A stretch of 42,367 nucleotides of DNA from a virus. Below the pieces are notes generated by a model. The model had not been told where the DNA came from. It worked only from the letters and a program-made list of their open reading frames with translations, and did not search any database. The stretch spans positions 1-42,367 of the IMG/VR virus record IMGVR_UViG_3300027743_000018; one strand, written 5' to 3'. The translations under genes and the position numbers were made by a program. Positions 14,132 to 21,673 of the stretch are shown here, in pieces (position 1 is the first letter of the stretch; each line of letters begins with the position of its first letter).

Positions 14132-14706
14132 TCACACTTCACCTCGAAGCCGAGACCCTCGCCGAGTTGCGCGACAAGGCCCACGCCGCCCTGTATCTGA
14201 CGGCACCGCTGCACGTGCCGGACGGCAACAGGACGTACCCCGAACGGCCCGGCGCGAACCCCGCATGGGCTGACGTCACGTCCTCACCCGGCACGATCGT
14301 GCCAGACGAGCCACAGGAGCCCGTACAGCGCGACAAGCCCCGGCGGGCCCATAGACGGGTCCGGCCGGTCGAAGCGCCTGTGGCGGCTCCTGTGGCCGCG
14401 CCAGATCCCGAACCCGATCCGCTGGAGGAAGCGATCGACCAGCTGACTAACGAGGTCGACGCCGACGACGCCTTCGCCAAGGCCGACGACGTCGCTGCGG
14501 GCATCGAGGTTCTCGACACCGTCAGCAACGAGATGCTGAAGCGCGAGGTGATCTCCTCGCTGGCCGACATGTTCACGGCCGGCAACGTCAAGGTGGTGCG
14601 GCACGTCCTTCACAAGTACGGCCGTGGCGCGAAGAGCTTCCCCGAGATCGACCCGGTCCACTTCCCCGAGATCAAGGCGGCGCTCGACAGGAACGAGGCC
14701 GCCTGA
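14128..14706 (+). CDS. Hypothetical protein, 192 aa
   Basis: The ATG follows AGGGAAAGCATC. The N-terminus (ITLHLEAETLAELRDKAHAAL) is a beta-helix unit, residues about 50-105 are a Pro/Ala/Asp linker, and the C-terminal 80 residues are helical and globular (IEVLDTVSNEMLKREVISSL, KVVRHVLHKYGRG). The layout resembles phage single-strand-annealing or accessory factors with disordered linkers, but no motif settles it. It ends at a TGATG junction with the DUF2800 gene. Confidence 0.65.
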   Translation: MITLHLEAETLAELRDKAHAALYLTAPLHVPDGNRTYPERPGANPAWADVTSSPGTIVPDEPQEPVQRDKPRRAHRRVRPVEAPVAAPVAAPDPEPDPLEEAIDQLTNEVDADDAFAKADDVAAGIEVLDTVSNEMLKREVISSLADMFTAGNVKVVRHVLHKYGRGAKSFPEIDPVHFPEIKAALDRNEAA

Positions 14707-15446
14707 TGGCTGACCACGCCGCGATGTCCCCCTCATCGGCGGAGATGTGGATGAACTGCCCGGCGAGCATCACCCGCTCCGCCGGGCGGACCCGGCCGTC
14801 GTCTCGCTACGCCCGGGAAGGAACCGCCGCCCACTCGATCGCCGAGATGATCATCAACGGGAATTTGTTCCCGCCCGACAAGATCACCGTCGAGGGCGAG
14901 ACCTTCGTCGTAGGGCTCCCCATGCTGAGAGCCCTGAACCCATACATCCACCACGTCCAGAGCCTCCAGAGCCTCACCGACGACATCCACATCGAGGCCC
15001 GCGTCGGCATGGGCAACGGCACCATGGTGTGGGGCACCGCCGACTGCGCCGCCAAGGTCGCGAACATGCTGCACATCGTCGACCTCAAGTTCGGCATGGG
15101 GGTGCCGGTCCTGCCGAACACCGCCCAGCTGAAGATCTACGCCCTGTCCGCGATCCACACCTTCTGGCCGTTCGACCGCTTTCGCGACGTCTGCCTGACG
15201 GTGGTGCAGCCACGCCTCAACCCGGTGCCGCTGCACCACACGATGATGGCGGTCGACCTCGCCGACTGGAACGACACGCACCTGATCCCGGCGGTCCGCC
15301 GGGTGCTGGACGACGACGGCACCGAGAAGGTCGGGCCGTGGTGCCGCTGGTGCGTGCGCCGCGACGAGTGCGATGCCTTCGCCAAAAGAAAATCCACCCA
15401 AGCCGCCGATACTTTCGACGATGGGGTTGATGTTCTCAATCCTTGA
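14706..15446 (+). CDS. DUF2800-type RecB/Cas4-like PD-(D/E)XK nuclease, 246 aa
   Basis: Catalytic pattern: EGTAAH (38-43), GTAD (Asp113) and IVDLKFG (Asp126, Lys128). Cysteines Cys18, Cys213, Cys216 and Cys222 fit the iron-sulphur staple of AddB/Cas4-like nucleases. Phage DUF2800 genes usually sit beside DUF2815 and polymerase genes, as here. It probably resects or processes DNA ends in recombination. The start ATG is coupled to the previous stop (TGATG). Confidence 0.88.
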   Translation: MADHAAMSPSSAEMWMNCPASITRSAGRTRPSSRYAREGTAAHSIAEMIINGNLFPPDKITVEGETFVVGLPMLRALNPYIHHVQSLQSLTDDIHIEARVGMGNGTMVWGTADCAAKVANMLHIVDLKFGMGVPVLPNTAQLKIYALSAIHTFWPFDRFRDVCLTVVQPRLNPVPLHHTMMAVDLADWNDTHLIPAVRRVLDDDGTEKVGPWCRWCVRRDECDAFAKRKSTQAADTFDDGVDVLNP

Positions 15447-15455
15447 AGTTATATA
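15427..15455 (+). promoter_or_regulatory. Candidate internal promoter before the DUF2815 gene
   Basis: TTGATG (15427-15432), a 17-nt spacer, TATATA (15450-15455), overlapping the end of the nuclease gene. Its start would fall near 15462, after the AAGGAGG box at 15455-15461, so its transcript would use the AAAGGAAATC site before 15537. It could raise expression of the abundant ssDNA-binding-like protein. Confidence 0.5.
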
Positions 15456-15536
15456 AGGAGGTGCCCGCCAATGGGCTCGACACCTAGACCGCCCCGCCAT
15501 GGGCATCAACGAAGCAACGCAACAAAGGAAATCAAA

Positions 15537-16079
15537 ATGGCCACGTCATACAACACGCCTTACGGCACCCTCTCATTCCCGCAGCTGTTCCAGCCACGTG
15601 CCCGCGCCGAGGGTGCGGAGGCCGTATATTCGGCCTCGATCATCTTCAATCCGGCGCAGCAGAAGACCCCTCAGTACAAAGCCCTGCAGGATGCGTGCAT
15701 CGCCGTCGCCAAGGAAAAGTTCGGCGAACGCCTCGACCTGAAGTCGGTTCGGATGCCGTTCCGCGACGCCGGCGAGAAGGAATACGAGGGCTACGAAGCT
15801 GGCCACGTCTACATCAATCCTTGGTCCAAGAATAAGCCCGGCATCGTCAACGCCCAGCGTCAGGATGTCCACCTCCCGGCTGAAGTGTGGGCCGGGCAGC
15901 TGGTCCGCTTCAACGTCACGCCGTTCGCGTGGCTGAACTCGGGCAAGAAGGGCGTCTCCTTCGGCCTCAACCACGTGCAGCTGGTCAAGACCGACACGCC
16001 GCGCATCGACGGACGTGCGTCCGCCGAGAAGTCGTTCGACGACGGCCTCGTCGACGAAAGCGCCGCCGACCTGTTCTAG
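15537..16079 (+). CDS. DUF2815-type ssDNA-binding-like protein, 180 aa
   Basis: The protein begins MATSYNTPYGTLSFPQLFQP, then AVYSASIIFNP, YKALQDAC, RMPFRDAGEKEYEGY, VYINPWSKNKPG, VRFNVTPFAWLNSGKKGVSFGLNHVQLVK and an acidic tail (DDGLVDESAADLF) like that of SSBs. DUF2815 proteins are thought to bind ssDNA. The chosen ATG follows AAAGGAAATCAAA. An in-frame ATG at 15471 with a very strong AAGGAGGTG would add 22 non-conserved-looking residues and could be used from operon-length mRNA. Confidence 0.85.
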   Translation: MATSYNTPYGTLSFPQLFQPRARAEGAEAVYSASIIFNPAQQKTPQYKALQDACIAVAKEKFGERLDLKSVRMPFRDAGEKEYEGYEAGHVYINPWSKNKPGIVNAQRQDVHLPAEVWAGQLVRFNVTPFAWLNSGKKGVSFGLNHVQLVKTDTPRIDGRASAEKSFDDGLVDESAADLF

Positions 16080-16094
16080 TAGTAGGGGGCGATA

Positions 16095-16130
16095 GGGAGC
16101 GGCTTTGCCTCGACGAGGCCGCTCCCTTTT
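16095..16130 (+). terminator. Rho-independent terminator after the DUF2815 gene
   Basis: GGGAGCGGC (16095-16103) pairs with GCCGCTCCC (16118-16126), followed by TTTT. It lies 15 bases after the DUF2815 stop, so the two small genes downstream need read-through or their own promoter. Confidence 0.85.
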
Positions 16131-16159
16131 CCGTGCCGATTTTCAAAGGAGTAACGACG

Positions 16160-16372
16160 ATGCCGGTACACGGTATGGCAACTGAACAGGACCGGATCAT
16201 GGCTCGCGATTATGCGAGGATGTGGCGGGCACGGAAAAGGCGTGAGGCTGATAAGTTTCCGCAGCCGCAGCGCAAAGTTGGCGGCGAGCCGTGCGGTGAA
16301 TGCCATATCCAGCCCGGCGAAACCTGCGACATCTGCGGAGCCGTCAGTCGCCCCCCTGCGGATCAGACGTAA
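16160..16372 (+). CDS. Small putative zinc-finger protein, 70 aa
   Basis: The start follows AAAGGAGTAACGACG. The N-terminal half is basic and helical (DYARMWRARKRREADK); the C-terminal half has two CxxC pairs (PCGEC and TCDIC, nine residues apart), a likely zinc ribbon. Nucleic-acid binding is plausible. It lies after the terminator at 16095-16130. Confidence 0.7.
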   Translation: MPVHGMATEQDRIMARDYARMWRARKRREADKFPQPQRKVGGEPCGECHIQPGETCDICGAVSRPPADQT

Positions 16373-16392
16373 AAAGCAACGGAGCAACGACA

Positions 16393-16713
16393 GTGCAAGA
16401 GCATATGGAAATTTTGAAGAAGGCCCTGCTGATCCTCAAGGACCGGCAGGTCACCTACGGCGACGTCGACAACCACTTCACCCGCGCCGCCAGCATCGCC
16501 TCGCTGTGGGCGGCCAAGCTGATCACGCCGCGCGACGTCGCCATGATCATGGCGTCGGTCAAGATGGCGCGGATCGCCACCACCCCCGACCATGAGGACA
16601 GCTTCGTGGATCTCTGCAACTACGTCGCCTTCACGGCGTCGTTCTCGGGGGAGAAAGCCCCGGCGGACGGCAAGGCTCCAACCATGCCGCCGACGGCGAC
16701 CCTTTCTAGCTGA
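16393..16713 (+). CDS. DUF6378-like protein, 106 aa
   Basis: The GTG start follows GGAGCAACGACA. The core is LKDRQVTYGDVDNHFTRAASIASLW, DVAMIMASVKMARIATTPDHEDSFVDLCNYVAF, the pattern of phage DUF6378 proteins, which look like an all-helical relative of MazG-type domains. No chemistry is established. It is the last rightward gene and overlaps the convergent structural gene by 8 nt. Confidence 0.75.
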   Translation: MQEHMEILKKALLILKDRQVTYGDVDNHFTRAASIASLWAAKLITPRDVAMIMASVKMARIATTPDHEDSFVDLCNYVAFTASFSGEKAPADGKAPTMPPTATLSS

Positions 16714-17242
16714 GTTTCTTTTTCTTTTTCTTATCCTTGATGCGGTACTGACCGCCCGGCTTCGGTATCGGCACGCCCTGCTGGGGTAGCGCCGGACCGT
16801 CGCCAATGGTGATGCCGCCGGGCCGTGCCGTCGGCACCGGAGCCGTCGCAGGCAGGTCTACCGGCGGGCTGCTCGGCAGCTGCGGCATCGGGATGCCGGA
16901 TCCGATCCCCTGTTCGGGGGTCGGTATCCCCGACCCAATGCCCGGCCCCGTCGCCGCGATCGGCACCGGGTCCGGCAGCGGCGCTTCCGGGCGTGGCGTC
17001 GGGATCGGGATGCCGCCCGTGGCCATCGGGTCGACCCCGGCACCGCCACCCTCATGCATGAACTGCTGAGCCGTCGAGTTGCCGAACCCGCCCGCGATGT
17101 TGGCGGAGCGCACGGCTTGGTCGCGATCGTAGCCGACGCGGCCCATGTTCTCTTCCAGCAGCTTCTGATACTCCGCCGCGCTGGCCTGCTGCCGGTTGCC
17201 GGGCCCCATGAGGGAGGCGAGGAAGTCGCGTGCGCCCGCCAT
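16706..17242 (-). CDS. Pro/Gly-rich hypothetical virion-operon protein, 178 aa
   Basis: Residues 1-65 are globular and helical (AGARDFLASLMG, YQKLLEENMGRVGYDRDQAV). The rest is low complexity with PTPRPEAPLPDP, two GIGSGIP units, and a poly-Lys C-terminus (KDKKKKKKLS). Last gene of the late operon, after the lysis genes. It may be a minor virion or DNA-associated protein. It ends inside the convergent DUF6378-like gene. Confidence 0.65.
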   Translation of the reverse strand: MAGARDFLASLMGPGNRQQASAAEYQKLLEENMGRVGYDRDQAVRSANIAGGFGNSTAQQFMHEGGGAGVDPMATGGIPIPTPRPEAPLPDPVPIAATGPGIGSGIPTPEQGIGSGIPMPQLPSSPPVDLPATAPVPTARPGGITIGDGPALPQQGVPIPKPGGQYRIKDKKKKKKLS

Positions 17243-17243
17243 C

Positions 17244-17609
17244 TCAGCCCCTCCCGCCGCCGTGGCTACCGCTTTCGCGCCAGCCGCCGCGACGGCCGTG
17301 GGTTATCCTGTTGGGATCGACCCCGAGCCTGTCCAGCCACCGGCCCGGCATCGGTCCCTGACGAGCCATCGCCTGCGCCAGCATCGTCCTGTCTCCGCCG
17401 CCGCTGCCCGGCTGCACGAAGTTGAGGCCGATGCCCTGCGGCTGGCCGGGGATCGCCGTCGGCCGCACGAGGCCACCCTGCGCCGGCAGCGCCTGCCCGG
17501 GCTCGTAGAAGGCGTTGGTGCCGGTGAAGCCGGGTCCCTTGGCCATCTTGCCGGTCGGCGGCGCGACAGGCCCCTGCAGCTTCGGACCCTTCTTCGATGA
17601 ACTGCCCAT
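17244..17609 (-). CDS. Gly/Pro-rich hypothetical protein, 121 aa
   Basis: Basic and mostly disordered: GSSSKKGPKLQGPVAPPTG at the start, GQPQGIGLNFVQPGSGGG in the middle and a Gly/Arg-rich tail. It sits between the endolysin gene and the last late gene with 1-base gaps on both sides. No recognisable domain; possibly a minor virion protein. Confidence 0.6.
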   Translation of the reverse strand: MGSSSKKGPKLQGPVAPPTGKMAKGPGFTGTNAFYEPGQALPAQGGLVRPTAIPGQPQGIGLNFVQPGSGGGDRTMLAQAMARQGPMPGRWLDRLGVDPNRITHGRRGGWRESGSHGGGRG

Positions 17610-17610
17610 G

Positions 17611-18183
17611 TCAGGCCTCCCTGCTCTCGTCCAGAGCCACTAGGAATTGATCGTGGTACGCCGCGATCAGCGTGTCGTCGTCATTGCCGTTGATGATCCG
17701 GCGGGCGTTGATGGCGTCGTCGGTGTCGTCGTTGAAATACTGGCCCAGCTTGGCCCCGGTGAACCAGCCTTCGGCCATGCCGCGAAACATGACGCGAGCA
17801 GCAATAAGGCTATCAAGGGCAACATCGGGATGAACGACGAGATCACGATCATCGACCAGACCCAGCGCGGCAGACGCATTGCGGTAGTTCTCCTCCCACG
17901 TCAGCTGCACGAACCCGCGCCCGATGTAGGGCCAGTAGGATTTCCCCTGCAAATAGTCGTCGGAGCCGTACTCGGTGACCGGCCACATCTTGTAGGCGGT
18001 CTCATGGTAAGTCGTGGCTAACATATACGCGAGCCAGCGGGTGTCGTTCATGGGGCTCCCGGTCAGCTGGGTCTCCCAGAGCCCTAGGATGACGTTCTGG
18101 CCGTCGACGTTCTGCTGGGTGAGGGCTCCTTCGAACAGGACCTCCCGCACCACCCCGAAATAGATGTCCCGGTCGAACCTCAT
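17611..18183 (-). CDS. Endolysin, GH19 chitinase-like muramidase, 190 aa
   Basis: The GH19 pattern is clear: TTYHETAYKMWPVTEYG gives catalytic Glu61 and Glu71, and YIGRGFVQLTWEENY (86-100) is the family signature. It cleaves peptidoglycan at the end of infection. No signal peptide or membrane anchor is visible, so it should depend on a holin, for which the overlapping upstream membrane genes are candidates. Confidence 0.9.
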   Translation of the reverse strand: MRFDRDIYFGVVREVLFEGALTQQNVDGQNVILGLWETQLTGSPMNDTRWLAYMLATTYHETAYKMWPVTEYGSDDYLQGKSYWPYIGRGFVQLTWEENYRNASAALGLVDDRDLVVHPDVALDSLIAARVMFRGMAEGWFTGAKLGQYFNDDTDDAINARRIINGNDDDTLIAAYHDQFLVALDESREA

Positions 18184-18338
18184 ATCCGCCCGGCCAAGAA
18201 CAGGATCAGCACCACGATCAGCACGATGCCGAGGATGCTGACCGGGTACGGCCCCCAGTCACGCGAGTAGGGCCACGCGGGTGCCGCGCCTATCAAAATG
18301 ACGATCAGAATGATGATCAGTACCGTGGTCAGCGTCAT
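18180..18338 (-). CDS. DUF3309-type small membrane protein, 52 aa (holin candidate)
   Basis: The ATG is at 18338. Two membrane segments, residues 5-19 (TVLIIILIVILIGAA) and 33-49 (VSILGIVLIVVLILFLA), flank the motif PAWPYSRDWGPYP that marks DUF3309, a small family common in alphaproteobacteria. It overlaps the endolysin ATG and the upstream gene stop by 4 nt each, placing it in the lysis cassette. A holin role is inference from position and topology. Confidence 0.75.
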   Translation of the reverse strand: MTLTTVLIIILIVILIGAAPAWPYSRDWGPYPVSILGIVLIVVLILFLAGRI

Positions 18339-18514
18339 TGCCGTGCCTCCTTGCAGGCGTCGATCAGCGCCAGTTCACGCTCCTGCACGCGCTCGGCGTT
18401 GGCGCTGGAAATGAAGTAGACCAACCCCATCGTCGCCATCTGCAGCAGGACGATCGCCAGCAAGGCGGGGGAGCCCTTGAGATCACTGAGGGTACTGGCG
18501 ATCCTGTCGATCAT
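18335..18514 (-). CDS. Single-span membrane protein of the lysis cassette, 59 aa
   Basis: The start at 18514 follows GGAAGG upstream and overlaps the previous stop (ATGA). One membrane helix at residues about 17-37 (PALLAIVLLQMATMGLVYFI) is followed by a charged tail (SANAERVQERELALIDACKE). The layout fits a holin or an inner-membrane spanin. An alternative start at 18535 is less likely. Confidence 0.65.
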   Translation of the reverse strand: MIDRIASTLSDLKGSPALLAIVLLQMATMGLVYFISSANAERVQERELALIDACKEARQ

Positions 18515-18714
18515 ATCGGAAGGGCTTCCTTCCACTTGCCGTTCCCATTGGCCGGAGCCTCGGGGATCTCCTCGGCGTTCCGCTGCAGGGCTTGGGTGAG
18601 CGCGCCCACTTGAGCCTCAAGCTCGGCGACGCGGGCGTTCGCCATCATCAGGTTGACCTGCAGGTCCCCTATGAGGAGCCTGATGTTCTGGTTGAGAATG
18701 TCTTGCGGGTTCAT
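18511..18714 (-). CDS. Coiled-coil small protein of the lysis cassette, 67 aa
   Basis: Residues about 5-45 form a coiled coil (NQNIRLLIGDLQVNLMMANA, then ARVAELEAQVGALTQAL); the tail is Pro/Asn/Gly-rich. It lies head to tail with the lysis genes and may be a tail-associated or accessory lysis protein. No signal peptide is seen. Confidence 0.6.
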   Translation of the reverse strand: MNPQDILNQNIRLLIGDLQVNLMMANARVAELEAQVGALTQALQRNAEEIPEAPANGNGKWKEALPI

Positions 18715-18912
18715 TCAGTCGCATCCTTCCGTTGGCGTTGGCGCACCGGCTTCGCGCACGGTGCCGCCGGTCTCCTTATAGCGCAGCCAGTCGCCCTGCT
18801 GGCAGTCGTCGTCCAGCCACCAGATCGTACCATCCTCATCGACGGCGCGGATCAGGTATTCCGGCGGCGGCATCTCGTTGGCGACGTATTGAGCGGACAC
18901 GAAGGTCGTCAT
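18715..18912 (-). CDS. Small hypothetical protein, 65 aa
   Basis: The ATG at 18912 overlaps the tail-fibre stop (TGATG). It is acidic with a beta-rich core (PEYLIRAVDEDGTIWWLDDDCQQGDWLRY). Small proteins in this place are often fibre chaperones; that is a guess from position only. Confidence 0.6.
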   Translation of the reverse strand: MTTFVSAQYVANEMPPPEYLIRAVDEDGTIWWLDDDCQQGDWLRYKETGGTVREAGAPTPTEGCD

Positions 18913-20009
18913 CACATCCTCGCGTTGAGGGTGTAGGTGGTGGAAAATGTGCCCAGAGCGGCGGTGGCATTGGAGGTCCTGTTCTCGCGGGCGCTGCCCG
19001 CCATAAGGGCCAACGTGCCGACAGTCGCCGGAAAGCTCGTGTTGGCAACGTTGACCCCGGACAGCAACGCTCCGGGTCGCGGTGCAACAGCGTATGGCGT
19101 GTTGGCGAAGTAATTCGTTGCTGTGGTGACTTGACTGGAAAATATCCCGTAAAAGGTCTGCCAGTACCGCTGGCAGGCGCGCAGTTCCTCCGCCTCGTCG
19201 GGCGTCTGCCACGGCGGTGCAAGCCCGGTGTTGTTGGGGTCGAGGTGGAGGCCGACATTGGCGACATCGATGCAGGACGACGCCACCGCCATGACGTTGC
19301 CCAGACCGGAAGAAGGTGCAAGCGCACTATTGGCGGCCCACGCGCCATCGGTTCCCGTGGCCCAAGTCGATCCGGCCATGCCGCAGAAATACAACATCGC
19401 GGTCAGGCTGGTGTCTTTCGGCCACGTCCCGATACCACAGGGTGGTATCGGGATAACGAAGTCCTGCCACGCCGTAGTCAGCGTTACTAGCTTGGTGAAT
19501 GCCGCATCGTTGGCATAAGCCCTGATCGCAAAGCCGATGACCAGCGACGGGACGGTGACGCAGCGCGCCGAGAAGCGCGCCACGGCAGGCTTGGCAGATG
19601 ATGTTCCCCACTGGAAATCCGCGAGGCGAATACCTTCCAGCCGCTGGTAGAGGCTGACCAGATCCCCGGCGGCGATAGCGGTGTCGATCACGGAGCTTGC
19701 GTTGATGCGCAGGTAGTGCGGGTGCGGGGCGGGGTCGTTGGAACGCGCAAGGGTGACAGGCGACCCTCCAGTGATCACAGCGAATTGCCACTGGTCGGCG
19801 GTGTGTGCGTTGTTCGCCGATATCGATGCGTCGAAGCCGTTCTCCTGACTGATCTGCATCGCCGGATTGACGATGCGGTTGCGCGTGTCGGCAGTGGCGA
19901 ACGCCGGGAGGTTCGCACCCCACGCGCTGCCGTTCCACGTATAGGTCGGCCCGCCCGCCGGGGCGTAGATCTGGCCGGGTGTCGGGGAGGCCGGGAAATC
20001 AAATGCCAT
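18912..20009 (-). CDS. Tail fibre / receptor-binding-type protein, 365 aa
   Basis: The N-terminal motif FDFPASPTPGQIYAPAGGPTYTWNG is the short repeat found at phage fibre starts. The rest is beta-rich, with NRIVNPAMQISQENG and TADQW, typical of fibre proteins with a carbohydrate-binding jelly-roll. The long aromatic segment AELRACQRYWQTFYG is a common late motif in such proteins. It overlaps the upstream fibre gene by 11 nt. Host-range determinant by inference. Confidence 0.7.
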   Translation of the reverse strand: MAFDFPASPTPGQIYAPAGGPTYTWNGSAWGANLPAFATADTRNRIVNPAMQISQENGFDASISANNAHTADQWQFAVITGGSPVTLARSNDPAPHPHYLRINASSVIDTAIAAGDLVSLYQRLEGIRLADFQWGTSSAKPAVARFSARCVTVPSLVIGFAIRAYANDAAFTKLVTLTTAWQDFVIPIPPCGIGTWPKDTSLTAMLYFCGMAGSTWATGTDGAWAANSALAPSSGLGNVMAVASSCIDVANVGLHLDPNNTGLAPPWQTPDEAEELRACQRYWQTFYGIFSSQVTTATNYFANTPYAVAPRPGALLSGVNVANTSFPATVGTLALMAGSARENRTSNATAALGTFSTTYTLNARM

Positions 20010-21669
20010 CGGGCTTCTCCTCCCCGATCGACAGCTTGGCTTCCAGAGCCTCGATGCGGTCGAGCGCGTTGGTCAGGGCGGCCCACAGGTACGGCGTGCG
20101 CCTGCCGTAGTCGATGCCCCAAGGCTGGTAGCCCTCCTCTCCGAAAGCAGGCTTGGCCTCGCCTTCGCTCGGCTCCGGCGGCGGCACGGCGAGGTTCTCA
20201 TCGACCGCGTGGGACTTCTGTGCGAACCAGCCGACTGCCTGCTCTCCGGTCGCCTTCCAAGTGAACGCCAGCACCGGGTCGGCCCTGATGATGGCGATGG
20301 CTTCCGCCGGGTCCATCTCGGAGTTGAGTTCCTTATGGTTTTCGTCGGATGTCGTGACGTAGGCGGTGGTCAGGTTGGTGGTGTTGATGGTGCCTGCGGT
20401 GCCGCTGGAGTTCTGGAAAGAACACTGTACCGATAGGGTCGCTACGCCGCGATTGAAAATGGCTGCACCCGCTGTCCCGCACAGACGCTGCCAGTTGCTC
20501 GTGCCTGCGACGTTGGCACCCACTGTGAAATACCCGGTCGTCGGGTCGAAGGTCGCAGCAACGCTAGCCGCCGAGCTTCTGAAGCTGTGCAGGTCGGCGT
20601 CGTAATAGGCGTTGCCAGATAGGGTGGCGTGGGACTGGCCCATCAGCAGGATCGCCGCGCCTAGGCTGGGGCCGTTGCCACCGGAGATTTGCACGGAACT
20701 GTCGGCAGTGGCCGCATAGATATTCGAGTTACCTATGACGACGGTGCCAGCGACGTTCATCGCCCCAGCGACAACCATGTTGCCGTTAGTGTCGATGGTT
20801 GTCTGGCCAACGTTATTGAAGTTGGGGCGCAAATACAGCTGACCACCCGCTGCGGTCGTAGCAAGAATGGCGGTCGCGGCGCTCCCATAAAAAGCGCCGC
20901 CATTCGCATAACAGTTAACGCCAGCGACCAAGCTGCCCGTCGTCCCGATGCCACTGGAGTGGTTGACCGTCAGCGGCCCGGTCATGGTGTCGCCGGTCTT
21001 GGACACCTTGGTGTTGTCCATCGACGGCGGATTGACCTGCACCCACTGCGAGGTGTCGGCGTCGGCGTACCAGATGTACAGGGCTCCGGTGTCGCTCTCC
21101 CACCACATCTGTCCCGGCAGCGGCGAAGCAGGAGGGGTATCCGAGATCGCGGTCCCGGGCGGCACCGACACCGCAGTCCACGCGGCGTTGCGCCTGACGT
21201 ACTGGGTGCTGTCGCTGGGCGCGTCGAGCAGGAACCCGGCGACGGATGCCGTGGCGGCGGCGTGCAGGGCTCCACCGGCCCGGTTGCCGTGCTGGGCGTC
21301 GGTGATCGTGCCCGTAATATCCGTGAACGGGTGCCCGTGCGCCGACGGCGGGAACGTCGCGGGCTTGTTGGCGATGCCGCTCCACTCGGTGGTCCCCGGC
21401 GGGCCTGTGGGTCCCGGGTCGCCCTGCGGCCCGGGCACGCCAGCGTCGCCGGTATCACCCTTCGGGCCCGGCACGGTGCTGTCGGCACCGGGGGCTCCGT
21501 CGACGCCGGGAGGCCCCGGCGGCCCGGGGATGTATTCCGACACCGTCGATAGCTCGACCAGCCCGATGTCCGGTGCCCGCGCCGACGACGGCGTCGACGG
21601 CTGCGGCACGATGGCCGTGAACTCGTCGGTGATGACGTCGCCCGGGTAGGTGATTACGATCTTGGCCAT
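19999..21669 (-). CDS. Tail fibre with collagen-like repeats and S74 chaperone end, 556 aa
   Basis: Residues about 48-93 are Gly-X-Y collagen-like repeats (PGPPGPPGVDGAPG, then GPKGDTGDAG). A beta-helix-like middle follows. Near the C-terminus TTSDENHKELNSEM, then AIIRADPVLAFTWK, VGWFAQ and a terminal coiled coil (DRIEALEAKL) mark an intramolecular chaperone (peptidase S74) that trimerises the fibre and is usually cleaved off. Confidence 0.85.
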   Translation of the reverse strand: MAKIVITYPGDVITDEFTAIVPQPSTPSSARAPDIGLVELSTVSEYIPGPPGPPGVDGAPGADSTVPGPKGDTGDAGVPGPQGDPGPTGPPGTTEWSGIANKPATFPPSAHGHPFTDITGTITDAQHGNRAGGALHAAATASVAGFLLDAPSDSTQYVRRNAAWTAVSVPPGTAISDTPPASPLPGQMWWESDTGALYIWYADADTSQWVQVNPPSMDNTKVSKTGDTMTGPLTVNHSSGIGTTGSLVAGVNCYANGGAFYGSAATAILATTAAGGQLYLRPNFNNVGQTTIDTNGNMVVAGAMNVAGTVVIGNSNIYAATADSSVQISGGNGPSLGAAILLMGQSHATLSGNAYYDADLHSFRSSAASVAATFDPTTGYFTVGANVAGTSNWQRLCGTAGAAIFNRGVATLSVQCSFQNSSGTAGTINTTNLTTAYVTTSDENHKELNSEMDPAEAIAIIRADPVLAFTWKATGEQAVGWFAQKSHAVDENLAVPPPEPSEGEAKPAFGEEGYQPWGIDYGRRTPYLWAALTNALDRIEALEAKLSIGEEKPDGI

Positions 21670-21673
21670 TGCG

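Noticed and set aside
18001-18040. ACATATACGCGAGCC resembling the early promoter at 5222
   Set aside because: The TTGAACTCTTCAA dyad and -35 are missing and it lies inside the endolysin coding sequence.
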